Shown here: piece after piece, positions 23,101 through 38,100 of the stretch
Layout of the letters: the number at the start of each line of letters is the position of its first letter
Position numbering within the stretch: position 1 is the first letter of the stretch
Source: Echinococcus granulosus
Taxonomy: Eukaryota; Platyhelminthes; Cestoda; Cyclophyllidea; Taeniidae
Direction: 5' to 3'
NCBI RefSeq assembly: GCF_000524195.1
Contig: NW_020170450.1
Location: 124,001 to 188,000, forward strand
DNA length: 64,000 nucleotides
Notes under the pieces: generated by a model
Seen by the model: only the letters and a program-made list of their open reading frames with translations
Told to the model about the DNA's origin: nothing
Databases searched by the model: none
Program-made: the position numbers and the translations under genes

Positions 23101-26100
23101 TCTTAAAACCCCTGGGATATTCTACAGTCTGAGCGCCTGATGGGTCCTAATTCTACCCGCCAGACATGTGTACAGATACCAGGCTCTAGTTTTACATACT
23201 TTGCCAGAGCAGAAGCCCTTGTTTTTTCCATTCTCCAGTGCTTGATTACTCCGGTTGGAGCCCCGATGTTGTCCGTGTTTTAAAGTAATTGTGAAGTACC
23301 AACTAGAATCAAGCAGCGCAAAGCTCGGCTCTCAACCCTGCTTCTGGAAAAAAGGTCTCCATGGCTGGCAACTGACTTATTAAATGTATTCCCTGAAGAG
23401 CGTCGTCTTGTCTTGAACAATACGAAGCCAGGAAAATTCCACTAACTGGCGTTCAAAGAGAATGCAATTTTGAATCCATTAAAACCCATAGAATCCACCA
23501 CTATTCTTATACTCAGATGTATTTCCACCTTTATGAGAAGTTTTGGAGGATTTTAAAGCACTGACTGCGTTATTTGGGTCAGTGCAGAAAAAAACGATTA
23601 CAGAAAGCGTCGGGGAGGAGGTGCAGAATAGAGGGAAGTTCAGCGTCACAACAAGTTAACGGTATAGGCCGTACAATCACCGCGGGCTTTGGTCTTATGC
23701 TGATACAAATAGTGAATAGTCTCTTCGGAGAGAAGGTTCAGACCTCATTTTGTTGCTTATAAATTACTAAATTTGAAGGTCGCTTAAGTAAAATGAGTAG
23801 TGCGTGTTGTGCGATTAATGTTAGTCATTTGTGTCTTCCTCAATTTTAAGGGGGAGAATAAGAGAGTCTGTTAATTTAAAAACTGAATTTAACCCTCTAA
23901 AGATTTTAGCAATGTTTTTGTTGAAAATTCGGGACAGAAATGGGAACAATCGCTTTGCGTTCTTCTTCCTGTCTCGAATTACGCAGTATGTTGATGGGCA
24001 GACATGATTTAAAAAAGCCTGGTTTGCACAACTCTTAGTAATTGTTTAAAAAGAACTCAAAATTCAAGAAATAAACCGTCTAATTTAGTGGGTGGATCAG
24101 CAAGACCTCGTGCTTTTTTCCTGCAGAGACGATTGAATGTGTTTTTATGTTACTGATGGCTCTTCACAATTCAGGGGAAAAATACGTCTGCGGTTCCTCT
24201 TTCAAGTTCCATGTAATGACCTCTTGTAAACTCTGGAGGCTTCTAAAGCGTAAGAGGGTGATTCTGGCGATGCCTTGCTGAAGGGCAGGTGATGCAGCAC
24301 TTCCACGGGGGCCGTCATTTTCCCCATATGAATGTGGCGGGCTTTGACGAACGTTTTGTGTGGATGACGAAATAAACCGGATGCATCCACATTAATCAAA
24401 CAGGACGTCAAACCTCCCAGACACACAAATTTCCCATGGAAGGCATTAACAGACAACAAATGGCTTAAAAGTCAAACATATTGTAGTTCTTTTTAATTCC
24501 ACCAAACAAATGGTGCCTTTCGTTAAATTAATTGCTGGATTGCCGAATTGTACCATTAGGCGGACGAACAGGAGATTAGTTATCCACACATAGCTCATTC
24601 ACTACCTACCACGCATGTCTTAGAAGGCTATCCATTCCTAAAAACGAGAGGACAAATGTGGTAGAATCTGGATAAAGAAACGGTAGACCTCAGTAGCATG
24701 AGATATTGCCCTTTTCTTCACTTGAATTGGTAGGAATTATTTAGTCAGTTGAAGGAAATCACTGTTGTTGGTTTCACAAGTCAAAGTATGCCTCAAAACT
24801 TAATCCCGAGGAGATTCACACTATGGGATAGCGGACGGAAGGGAGGGAGGGAGGGAGGGGAGGGGAGGAGATGCTGTCTCGTCCCCATCCCTCACATTCT
24901 CATAATACTACACCTTCTAGTGACTATCATCTTTTCTTGGTGTCTCAGCATTAGACAATCACAAACCCACATGAAATATAGAATAGACAGTTGGGTAGAA
25001 GTAAAACAGGATCTGCGGTGTCCAAGCCTGTGTTTTCTGGCGATGATGTTGATGCCAGAGGCCAACTTACATTCCATTTAGATAGGATTATAGGTGGTAG
25101 GGGAAGACAATTATTTGAAAGAGAAAAGTAGATCAAGAACCTTCTTGCAACTAAGCGATTTTTCCTCATCGCATTTGCAGGAGTGAAATGGTGTTGCAAA
25201 ATATTCTTTAACTACGCTCAGAATTCTAAACACCCTGCTGAAAAAGATATTTTCTCCAAAGTTTGCCTCAATTTCAAGTTTAAAATTTATGATAAGAAGC
25301 TAGTGCGGGGTACGAGTCAGCTAAATCAACTCCTAATTCTTCGACCAATAGGAAATGAACTGGTTTTAGACCTCTATTTTGATTGGCTAAAGGTGTCGGC
25401 GGGTCACATTTTGACCTCCTCGAACGATACCTGATCCACCAACTACATGATCACTTAATTGCTATTAATTTTCTCCTTAGATTAATAGAATATGAAGGAG
25501 AAAACTGATGGTATTTAGAATATATAACGCATTTCTTCCTCCTTGGCAAATCCTGCGTAAATTGGTCATCTTACCGCCTTTGGGTTTCCAGAACTTAGTC
25601 TAGAAAAAATTATTTAATAACCTTTCTCTTATACTAGAATGCGGAAAACCCAAGGTGAACTATTTAAATGAAATGTGTCTGCTTAAGCTGCTCTGGCTCA
25701 AAGCACTACATGCCGGAAATAAAGCCGTTGTTGTGGGTCCTTTCAGATTCCACGAGATGCACAAGCACTTTTCGAAATCCTAAAGTAATCACCCTTTAAG
25801 GAACCATGCATACCCCTCCCTCTTGCCTCAAAGACGATTTACTTTCGCTCGACTACTTTCTGATGACCGAGTTAAAAGCGTAGTCACAGAAAGCGCAAAT
25901 GACGGGGTCTAGGATAATATTTAAGTGGATGCATAGCCTACTAACCTCCATCATGACCTTTTGCACGTTCTTCAATATGACCTTCAAAACTAGGGTCTTG
26001 CAACACCAATTTCTCCATCTCTCACTCACCCTTTATTAGCCTAATTGTAATCTCCTCTTCCGCTGGTAAAACCTTTGGAACCACTGCTGAAGTCGGCCTT

Positions 26101-29100
26101 TCAATCGTATTTCCTGAAGGCGAGGCAGAATTCCCCATTGTTGACGTTCTAGTCGCTTCAAATAGTGGGTGCCTCTGAACCGCTGGAACCCTCCTCCTGA
26201 ATGCTACCACATTCACCGCAGCTGCTTGTAACCTCCGTTCCCTTTCATGTTCTATTTCCGCGGCTGCTGAAAGAAGGTACTCACGCACACTGTCGGAAGC
26301 GTGTTTTCGGTTTAAGAGGTCAGTCATGTGGAGAACGGAAGCCTCGTCTATGGAAGACGCTTCGTTAGTGAGGGAAGCGGAGGGGTTCACGCGCAGATGG
26401 GATTGTAAAATAGAGCTATGAGGAGTGGGCATCACCACGGAGGCTTCTTTAGTTGGAGGTGGTGGTGGCGGTGCTGGAGGCAGTGGTGGGGATGGTTGAG
26501 GAGCGTTGCATTTATGTTGTGGAGCCACGTCTTCAGATTTCCTAAAGAAATATTTCTAATAAAGCTGAATGCCTATATAATTCGTTACAATAAAAATGTG
26601 CTTAAAGAGGGATGTATTTGGTCTTAAAATAGAACTAGCATTCTTTATAAAACCCACTTTTTCATGCAACATGTGTGATGTTTATATATCCCCGCAAGCA
26701 AAAAAACCCAAAAATCAATATCCTAAGAATTTTTCAACAGATTTACTTGGAATTGCTTCTTTACTCGAAATAAGTAGAATATCAATTCTAACACCCTCTT
26801 GGACAAACCACCAGCATCCTTCAAGGTCATTCTGGCGTAGTCTTTATCGATCGCGCTGGCGAGCGGCACTTTAAATGTTGCATGTGCTTGTACTTGTTGC
26901 CCTCATATCCACGATACTAATGAACGACTTATGCACTTTTGCCGAGCGGAAAGTATGTGTAGTTCACTAAATCAAGCAGTTCAAATGGTCAAAGGGAAAG
27001 CTGTAGACCCCCTTGGGAGCAACATTACGCTGTAACTGAAGTCAACTGTGTTCCCGATTGCATGTATGCCGGAAAGTTAATGCATTTCATACACAGGAGA
27101 TGCCAGTTGTGAGAAGCGTAGATGACAGGCCTGAACAGAGGTCATAGTGATAGATGAGCTGAGAGACCTAGTACAGTAGAAATAAGGAAGCAGCAGATTT
27201 ATCTGTTTATGGTAAAATCCCGGATAACATAGTAGTTTTAAGAAAAAATGGGGATTCAAAGATGATTTGTTTTGCGTTTTCCCATAACAATGTCGCTTGA
27301 ATGCTTCTTTGTTCGTTCAGAGGAACATATTTGCTTTTGAGACAAAATATTGCTCTTTGGACTCTGGAGGCAATAAAAAACCTAAACCTCTCAACTTCCG
27401 CTCCGACTACAGTCTATTCAACTTCACAAGCGGTTGCCTAATTGCAGAAGGCGATGCAAGTGACCTGAAGAAGTACAATTGTACGCCGTGTTTAAGGTTG
27501 TCTCGAAAGCTGCCAACAAAGTCAGAGAGACGATGATCTGCCCAGAAAATATAAACTAGAGACCTTTATTATAGCGTACGAAAAAAGTAGAGAAAGGATT
27601 CTTCCACATCCCCATCTTAAATGTTATATTTGTCGGCGATGGAACTTCTGGCCGGTAGTTTCCATTACCCAGCCACCTAACTGTCAAGGACTGACGGATG
27701 CTCATCGGCGAGTAAAGATATGTCTAGGGAAGACTTTAACAGCCAATAACATCAGCTAGAAGCTCGATGAGATCTAAGCTTCAAGACGTTCGCCAATCCA
27801 ACTGAGGAGAGTATCAACTAAGAATCCTAGCCGCAGAAATGTTGTCCACTCGTTAGCCCGACTTTTGCAATCGCTTCCATTTTATAGTGGATGGTTAACA
27901 GAAAGATTAAGTTAACTGAAGTCGGGTACGATGTCACAGTAGCTACCGTTGTTGTTTTTGTTGTCGTGATGGTCAGGGAAGTATCAAAGCATGCCAAGGG
28001 AGAGGCTCAAAGCAAGACAAGTGGAAAACGTGTGTCCGTCACCGCATTATGTGTCTTCCAAACCAGTTGAATTGTTCCTCTTCCCTCCGAACATCCAACA
28101 TTCTTTTTCGGCTCTTTTTCTTCAAGCGAATTTATACCTACTTGAGGCAAGATTGTAGATCTATACCTCGGCAACCGCCTCTAGATTTAGGTGAAAAGGC
28201 ATAATACACTTTCGACAGCTGAACTTTTAAGATATTTCTATAAAAATTCTAGATATGTGGCTAACTTCAAGTCACCAGGAAGGCGGTAGACTTTTACATG
28301 ACTGGGATAAAATCGGCCTTTGGTAAAATATTAATGCATTCAATCGCAAGAAGGGTGCTCCTATTTAGTGCAAGCTGCTCGATAAATTTATCCTCCATGC
28401 TTGAATCTTTCACAAATCGTAGAGTTCCACATCGCCATCCGCCTTACCTACAAGCTATTTACGTCTTTATCGTCCTTTTCAGTTCCAAAATCTCCTTTTC
28501 AGACATTTTAGTCATGGCTGTAGCTCATTGGATATTTAAAGGACTTTGCAACCTATAGTAGCGATATAGGTATTCTCATACTCAAAGATGATTCCACCTG
28601 GAAAACGTTATTCTCAGATTAGGTACAAGCTCCATTGTGGATGGGCCTCTGTGTTCGGTCCCACACAGATATCTCACTGGAACATTCAAGGAATAGGAAA
28701 ACGATGAGGCCACATCCTAACCCGAATGAGGTGATTACGAAACACATTAGTATCACCGAAACAAGGTGGATGGAAGAGGTGTATGGAATAGATGGGTGAA
28801 TAGATGGATGGTCACGGGATGGATGGATGGATGGATACAGGATGGATGTGGGATGGATAAGGGTAGACAGATTGATGAATAGATACAGGATAAATGGGTG
28901 AATGGATACGGAATTAGTGGAAAAAATTGGCACTTATTAACGATGAATGAATGTCACCACCTGCTTCGCACCAATCTACTGCGACATTGACATCGAATAG
29001 CCTTTTCCCCTTAGAAGACTCTAATGACTGCCGCTCCTGCCCCGTGGCTGGTTTTTAAAGCTTCCTCTAGGCTGTGCAATGGCTGGCCAAATTAGATGAG

Positions 29101-32100
29101 CCCAAGGCGAGAGTTAAGTAAGACGATTTAAGGGAAGGAGAATAAGAGACCTGCGAGGTGATTTTAGAATCCCGTATGGCTAAATAGGGGATTTTGCCTC
29201 TTCAGGTAATCATTCCACCTACTGAACAAGAGGCTGTTGCCATGATTACGTCTATATAGATGTGCTTTAGGAAAACTCTTCGACATCACGGCAAAAGAAA
29301 TGAGGAAGGACAATAATCCTGAGTAGGGTTTATCACTTTGTGGGGGTTTTTTCTAAAATCTCCCCTAGGCTGCGTGACGACCAGCCAAATTACAGGTGTC
29401 CAAGACAAAAGTTGAGTAAGAGGATCTGAGGCAAGGGGAAGAAGAGGGTTGGACAGAGATCTGAGGAGGTTGCATAGTAGAATGGAACTTTTATTTGATC
29501 AGGGTATCATTCCATCTGCAGTGCAGGATTCTAGGACCGCAACAGCAACTATCTCTGTGTGTGCGTTTTCATGGATCTGGAAAAGTTGCGAAATACCCAC
29601 GACAAATGAAGTAGAGAAGGACAGCATTTGCAGGTGGAGTTTTTTGCCCATTCAAGGCATTATCTGCATCTTGGCTTGCAAAGTTTTGTCCGAAATGCTT
29701 TACTGGTAAAGAAGATGGAAAATAACGCTGGTAGCTGATTAAAATGAAGATCGCTCATAATGGAAGAGATTGTCTTCCCAAATTTAGCCCACAATATAGC
29801 AAAAAATCGTAGAGTAAAGAGGTGGTCACTTCAAAATTTTGTTATCTAGGGTAACTGAACCAAATTAAGTGGTTCTACGACTCAATTTTTTAATATTGTC
29901 AATGGCATAAAACCCAATTTCTGCAGGTTCTGGCCTTCATCCATTTTGTATCTACCCATCCATCAATCCATCCATTCATCTCTTCACCCAACCACCCTTA
30001 TTATTATACAACTTTATGCTTTGTACGCCTTAGTATATCTGAATTTATTCCTCGAATTGTCTTCAATCCCAACAGTTAATTCTTTTCCATTTCTTCACAA
30101 AGTAAGTCAACCTGGTAAATGGGATGGCAAAATTTTTACTATAGAGTATTTTTTTCACCATGTTTTCCCACAGAGATGGGCGTTTGATCAGCTAACATTC
30201 AATAGTTCTCCATTTAATTCTGATGACAAGTTTGCATATCTAATTAAAAATTACAATTTCTTTATCTAAGAGAATAGGATGGATATTTCCACGGTTATTT
30301 TTCTAAATGTTAGAGAAGAAAATTATAAAACACTTAGTAGGATCACTACAAAACGCTCAAATTTCTGGTCTCACCCCGTCAACACCGTTTGAGGAGACCT
30401 TTTAGGGGGTGGAGGCGGTGCTGGGTGTCCCATCACACCCATTGGTGAAGTGATGACCTTGAGAGCCATGCTGGCTATGGTGCCAGCGGTAGTGATGGTG
30501 TTGGTGACTGCGGCAGTAGAGCTCATGATTGGTGGAGGCGGTGGTGGTGGTTTTCGAAGGTCAACGAATGCACTGTGACTCTCGCCCAATAAGGAATTTT
30601 GCAGCTGCCAAACTGATGGTGAAGCCTCGCGCTGAGTGGTTTGAATCTGAAGACATTAGCCAATGAGAAATAAGATGGAAAAAGTGCTTAAAAAGTGAGA
30701 AATTTAACCAATTAATATCATAAAATGCCAAATTGTCAATAAAGTAAAAAGAATTCAATCATTAGAAGGGGAATGAACAAAGTGCTACATAGGGGACCCA
30801 CAACCGTGTCAGTTCCATTTACATGGTGATTGTGTCACAGTTTTTTAGCATTCAGAGGCAAAAAAACACCTCTTATTTGCCAAATCCAACAAAATTTAAC
30901 AAAAAGTACTGTAACTGAGTAATACTTTGTGGAAAATACCTTTTTTGAAGTCGTCAACTGCATTAAATGATAAGCCTATATAGAGTATCAAACCGGACAA
31001 ATGCTGTTTTATATTTCCCTTTACAAGGTTTTTTTCTCCAGAAGTTAAATAAAAATCCTCCCCCGGCCACCTTCTCCTTAATCCCAACTGCCTATCCTAG
31101 TGACCATATGTTCATATGATTGTCGAATGTCAAATGAAGAAAGAGGTGACACTCATCGTTTGCATCTTGAAGAAGTATCCTCAGAAGGATGTGAAAGATA
31201 TGCACGAAAAATGCTGCCGTTCTTCCCTTCTTCCTTTCCTCCTTCTCGTTCTACGGTGCAAATCTTCTTCATGATTATCTATGACTATTTTTAAGTCGGG
31301 GATTATGCTTGCGTAGCTGTGAAAAGTGGTGCGGGGGGCGGATAGACGGGTAAGTAGGCTGGTCTCAGCCAAGGTTATTGTTTGACCTTCAAGTCATGGC
31401 AAACAATTGCATCTTCCGTCCACACTAGGTCAGTCTTCTGAACGTGAAGTAATGGGTCATTAGATGATAATTACTGATATATTTGATCCTCTGGAGTTGA
31501 GGCAAGAAAAGTCCCTAGTCACCAAACTAATTTACAAAGGCTGCATTTTACAAAATAAAAGAGGCAAATTTTAAAATACTAGCAAACTATGAAGTTTCTT
31601 GGGGCATGCGGCGCGGAGCTGACTAACTTTCTGTACACTTTTGCCATTGATGGTGATACAAGGGAACTGTTTCCCAGCCCAGAGTCACCTTTATCAAAGG
31701 CTTTTTTAAGGCGAGTTAACTAGTGGATAGAAAAAAAAATGATTGCTCATGACCGACAGATATTGAAGATCCACCCGAAAGTGGTGGATCTGTAAAGGAT
31801 TACTGTCCAAGTAAAATATTTTGAGTGGGGCATTCTGCAACCGCCCCTCTTCCGAGTGAAATCGGACAAGAAGCTTCTGCCACCTTGAAATCGACCTACA
31901 AACGGGTTGTAAATCCGTCAAGCCAAAACAATGACTACCGTATGTAACCGAAATTTTATGACATGAAGGTTGAAAATAAGTGAGTAGTAGTGAGGATGGA
32001 GCGAGTAAGGCGTGTCTTGTTGTTGGACTAAGGCCTGGTTATAAACAATCGCGTGCGTTTCACAAGTCCCCTCCAATCAGCAACATGTTACAACAAGTTC

Positions 32101-35100
32101 CACTGAAACCGCACAGGCTTTTATTTCGTTCCCTCGGGAGAAGATTTCAAAGCGGGTTGTTAAGTTTTTAGCCGACTCTACAATTCGTATAGCTGAAAGC
32201 GGTGTGTGTTTGAATCGCCTTGTTTTCTGTCAAAAAAGTGCTTTTTGGTTCAAATTAGCTAATTTGGCTCCTATGCAAAAAAGTTTTGTTCAACTCTTCA
32301 ACTGAGCTCCGCGACCATTTCATTCTACGCGGCTTGCGCTTCCACTCCGCAGCACAGCATTCGGAGAAGAATCCACGCGCCGTAATTTTAAAGCTCAGCA
32401 AAATGAGCTGCATTATTTGATAGAAAAAAGAAAGAAAAGGCATTTTAACAAAATGTCTTCAGGTGTGCAGTCCATTAGTTAATGTCTCACTCGCGATAGA
32501 GAAGGAAGGAAGTGAACTCTTTGTAGAGTCCGATGGAGCGTTTCCCACCCCCGACTCCTTCCCTTTAATTCCTCTTTGCAAAATTGTTCAAAAAATTTAC
32601 CAGAGGAAAAGGTTGACTAATTTGTTTGAGTATTCACTCGCTTGGTGATAATCCATCAGGCATAGGTACAAAAGGAGTCAGACAAAAAAAAATTTCCACG
32701 AAAATCAGATCAGCAAGATCTCAAAACCCTTGCTTTTGAAGGAACTTTGCTTGACTTGATCACTTCAAATCAAGGACATGAAATTCATCACCTTGTGGAC
32801 AACTTTGCCTGAGGTCCACCTCCTTCCACCAAAGGCCTGTAAAATCAACTCCGACTGACAGATGGAAATGACGCAGTCAGTTCAATGCCTTTTGCCTTGT
32901 ATAGAAAAATGCGTAGTCAGAGGATGGACCACCACAATCCTGTCTCTCCATTATTTACAGCTGACGCAAGAGCTCTTTACAAACAGTCCAAGTGACGACA
33001 GTTAGAAGTATTTTAAAGTCCAATGACCGCGTACTCCTCCGGTTGTACTTCCACCTCGGCGGTGTCATTCCACCCACTCGCTCTACACAGTGGCTACAAA
33101 CTATCCCCTCATGCTTAGCATTATTACGCTGTCAAGAAGGAATTCAGGGAGGTGAGGCGTTACCTTCGAATTCCTAACCTGTGAAACGACATCCCACACA
33201 CTTGCCTTTTTGCCTTCCAAACTAAAAACGAAATTCCCCAAAGGGGTTTTGGAACTCATGAAAACAATTTGCTCTTTAAAAATCAAATTTCAGAGAAAAG
33301 TTTAAGGCCATCTGTCCAGAACAATGCTTAATTTAGAGTGGCCGAAAAGCTATCGGTTTCTGGGTAAACTATGTGCTTACCTCGATAAAATCCATTTCAT
33401 TCAGTCCTAAACAACACAGTTTTTTGGATAGAAGGTTGGTATAAATCTTTTGGTTCACCCAAAGGTCTCGTCGTGGGCCTGTTCTGTCTAGATAATCTTC
33501 TTTGCTCTACTGAGCAAGAAAAGCAAGTAGCACTTCTATTCATTAAAGTAGTATTTCAGTAGTATTTAATGTTTTTAAATCTGGAGGACTAAGGAATAAT
33601 GAGAAAACATTGCAAAATGAAGTGACTTATTAAGTACACAGAGACTTTACATGGTTACTTAAATGGACCTTTTGGGTGACAAGCTGTTAGTTACCACCAA
33701 ACCCGCGGCTAAGCGGACGACACCGATTCCAAGGAAGGAGGCAAATGCTGATCCCCCCAACGTAACTTTGCCAATTTGTAAAGCCCCTACAAAAGATGTC
33801 TTTCTCTAGCCATATGCACATATCTTCCCCATATTATGGGCATCTATTCCATACGGAAGATTCCTTCCGCCACCCAGCCTTCGCAATCAAGGGGTCTGAA
33901 ACATGGGAGGGAGCAGAAGAACCCGTTCATGATGTTCATGAACATGATCATGGTGTCCCAGCTCTCAAAGATTTGTTTTTTCCTACTCTTTTACCCGATT
34001 GCAGCTTTATTTTTTCGTAGCCATAGCATTTGTTTAAATTGAGTCAGGTAAAATTTAGGTAATTCGTAAATTTTCCCATCTCCACCTTAAAAAGGGCGAA
34101 CGAATTGAAAAAAAAAAGTTATTAAAAGTTATTAAAATTTTCGTGCAAAGACATGTTAAAATGAACAGGTTGGTACATTTTCAAAATCAAACCTATGAAG
34201 CATTTCGTTCAAACAAAGTGCCCTCCAAACAATGCTGTGGCGTAAGATTGTTTACAGGGGAAAGCAAATTTTGGTACGAAAAAAAAAACCGGACAAAAAA
34301 AGCCAAAAAGTCCACTTTTGGCTAATCCGAGGATTAGGAAATTATTAACTCTTCACCTGCTTCGCTAATCGCCTCCCGCCCCGACTTTTATGGTCCGGTT
34401 TTTTTTTCAAGCAGATGAACGACCACGAACGTAAGTTGAGTGGTTTAAGATTTTACAATATCTTGAGAAGGAAAAAGACAAGTACTTCCTCTGCTTCAGC
34501 TAAAACAAAAAATCGCCCCACACGCTGGATTTCCAGTTAGATACACCGGCAAAAAGTACTCCACCAATCAGCGTAAAGTGAGAAAGAGATCGCGGATTTA
34601 AACAAAAGGCGAACAAATTTAGCACGATATAGCAAGTTTCGAGGCTCTCGTGCGTTTAAACACTGCTTCCTGCTTTATTTATCCACGTCAAAGAAATTGA
34701 AGTGTTGACCAAAAAATTGCAAGAAGTGACTTCGACCGACTGGTTCGGTCTGCTAACTGATGGAGATATTAACGCTTCAAAGCCCCGCCTCAAGTGAAGG
34801 CTCTTCCATATGGAAGGGAATTCTGAATCGCTACGTTTAAAAATAAGGTCAAATCATGACGGGGGAGGTCAAATGCACCGATTAGCCTCAGGAATTACCA
34901 CTTACCGATTCGCATTGAGGAACAGGCGTTGAACTGTTCGTTTTTGGGTGATCCGCGCTGTCAAAATCACCCTCACTGGAGGGCGTACTAGTGCCCCCCT
35001 TGTCTGCTACTCCACAACCGCTGCCTCCAGTCAGAACTCGATGGAGTTTAGAGAGGATTTTTGGTTCCTTTTTAGGCGTTTTCTTTGATCTAACAAGAAA

Positions 35101-38100
35101 AGTCGTTAAAATAGGGGCGAAGTTTTTAACGATGGTTAAAAAAATGGGAGAAAAGGTTATAATAGGACAAAGGGGTAGTCAAGTCACATTTACGCCCCCA
35201 CGGTTTTGGTGTTTTAAAGGAGCAGGATTATAATCCTAAAGCACGAACTTTTCTGATAAATGCAATTTCGGGAGTACCCCGTCACGGTGTAAACCGCCCA
35301 GGTGGCAATCGACGAAGACGCAATTGACAAATTGCCGCTGATCGCAGTGCTGATTGGTCTAATGAGCAATTTCACTGAAGGGCACTCGGTCATTAGTATA
35401 AGCCAGTTATGCAAAAAATTTTAATAAAAAATCACCCAATGATTGTTTTCTGCAGGATAGGCCATAAAAGCTAGTATGCTAAAGCGACAAAATTTCGCGT
35501 TTTAAAAGACGTTTCCCTACTTTTAAGGGTCAGCCTAACCGCAAAGCACTTCCCTTGTTTAAATGACTACTAAAAGTGGCGGTTAGTTGGATACTAGATT
35601 GGTTGAAACAAGTTGTCAGGATTTGCTTCCATTCGGGTTCAGTGGACTGAAGAAACCGGTATGCCACACCCCCAAAAGTCCGTATTTGGCAAAGATTTGA
35701 CCGGAAGAAAGACATATATTTTGATAATCAGTAATTTCTGTGCAAATTTCTCCTCCCGGAACCAAGGCACACAGGGGNNNNNNNNNNNNNNNNNNNNNNN
35801 NNNNNNNNNNNNNNNNNNNNNNNNNNNNNNNNNNNNNNNNNNNNNNNNNNNNNNNNNNNNNNNNNNNNNNNNNNNNNCCAAAGACGGTGAAAGCGGTAAA
35901 CCGGACTGCTTTCCCGAGAAAATGTCCATTTTTCATACCGCGGTGCTTAAAAATTTTGGCATAACTGAAAAATGGGACTATCACTAAAAAATGGCGACTT
36001 GCCAGTCTTTTAAGGGGCAATGCGAGACAAAACTGTGAGCCGCTTCTCGCGGTATCTCCAGAATGTTGCACCTCAGTGAGTGTCCTACGGGGTTCAAAAG
36101 TCGGCAGGAGAAAATGAATACCCCAAATATGGGGGAAAATAAATTTATTTTTTGTAGATGACTTCACCGTGGAATTAGTGCCTGATCGGTTTGTTTGATG
36201 TGGGAAAGGCTGCACATCTCCGCCACAGTGCATCGCCTCTCTGCAGACACTTTCTTCTCCTCAAAAGCGTCTAATAGTCGTGAATTTTTTTTTATTATAT
36301 TTTTCCTAATTAAAGATGTTATTTGAATTGTAAATGTGGAAGAGAGGATACTTGCAACCGTTTTGCCCCCTCTCTGTCGAGACCCGCGGCCATCACATAA
36401 ACAACCACCCCATTTGGAAGTTGCGCCGAGGAGCTCAACATAAACAAAGGAAATTATTTGATGATTCAAGTGGGGAAATAAAACAAAAATTTGAAATTCT
36501 TCAGAATAGGGAGAAAGTCACAAAATCTGCCTTCTTTGTTACGGTACTAGGCCACACACGTACTTCCAGTGACGAAGTTTGTTTATTTATTCATTTTTTT
36601 AAGCAACGGGTGTTTCTTTGTCGAAAACGTCAAACTTTTTTGTAGCAAGCTGGTATTTCCACAGCACTTCTCTCAAACTTAGCCCGATTCCTTTTTTCGG
36701 CATTGTGTCACCAATATCCCAGGATGAAAAATGTGAGGACCTTACCAGAAAAAATACAGATTTTGATGAAACTAGTCCCATTTTCTCGTTTGAAACAAGC
36801 ATAAAGGAAAAAAATTTGAAAAAATTACTTTGAAAGAAAAAAGAAAATAGGTTTATGGATGAGGCGACGTAGTTGATTCGGAGTGTTGGGGAGGGAAACG
36901 GAGGATTCCATGAATAAACTACCTTATTAAAAGGAAGAAAATTGTGCTAAAATCCTTTTTTGTTAAAATAATCGAAAATATGACAGAATTTCCCTCGCAA
37001 AGTTGGTCCAACTTTCACATTTTCTGTACCGTGGTAATTCGGTTGGTTGATGAATAGATGGTACAATCATTTTGCGGATAGAAAATGAAGAATATTTTTG
37101 CTTTTTAAGGGTCAACTGGGCATTTTTATTTGTAAAATAGGTTTAAAAATGCCTGATTCTTTAAAAGAAAAGCCTTTGTTTGATGCATATACTCTATGTT
37201 GAAGTCATCACCTGTCAGTGTCGGTGGGCTGAAATCCCCTCTCAAATCAGGCAAGATTGGTTTGCCTCTCAGGGTCAATGGAACATCCAAATGCAGCTAA
37301 ATCCACTTCCATCAGACCCTTATTTACTAACTGTTTATCCTAATGAGCTGATGCCAAGAAAGGGTGACATTCACTGCTTGCAGCTCGGAGTTGTAGTCTC
37401 AGCAGAAGGTAAAAGGCGAAGACGGGAAGTAATGTCCCCCCTGCCCTTCCCATCTTAAATTACGAGTATTTCCACGATTAAGTTTTAAGGGACGGGAAGT
37501 GAGGCCTCACACTGGTTTGTGAAAGCATCGACTGTGCTTTCTTCCAACTGGTTGACAAGTCGTAACTACCTTCGAGGTGGAAAGTATGCTTGCGAGGGAT
37601 TGGGAAGCATTCCAGCGAACAGATAGATGGATGGGCAGATCTTGCCCATGATTGTACGCAGTACGAGCTTAGTCCTCTGGACGTAAAGCAGAGGGCCTTT
37701 TAAAGTGCGATGTGAATAGCAAATACTTAGAGAATACGAGACACCTTATTACAGAAAAACAAATCCTGTAACACTTATTACTACTTAAAAGGGAATGTGG
37801 TTATAAGTAGACTGACGGTTTTGATAAAGACCAAGATCTTGATTGAATGGCGGGAAAAGGTGTAACTATGTATTCTTAATTGTAGGTTAACAAAGAATTA
37901 ACTCGGAACATTTTTCAGGTAAATTAACCTTGAAAAGCAAAGACGCTTTAATGCTCTAACTGTCGGAACGCCCTTCTGCAGCGCACCGCTCACACGGTCC
38001 GATACGATTCCTTCGAGACCTCGATGTTATCCCCCAAAGAAAATAAATTTTTCTAGCACCATCTCAAAAATATTTCTGCAACAAATTTGTAAATTTGTTC

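Larger units (their letters stand above)
26542..30374 (-). other. Par-3-like intron, 3.83 kb
   Basis: Contains GATGG and CATCC simple-repeat tracts and a diverged 300-bp tandem duplication. A 79-codon plus-strand frame at 27297-27536 has protein-like composition but no recognisable family. Confidence 0.6.

Noticed and set aside
27297..27536. 79-codon plus-strand frame with fairly protein-like composition
   Set aside because: A tcag precedes it but no convincing donor or partner exon was found, and no family is recognised.
33800..34042. Possible similarity of the plus-strand peptide NPFMMFMNMIM to an ER membrane complex subunit 7 segment
   Set aside because: Only a short methionine-rich string agrees; the surrounding residues and expected upstream domain do not match.
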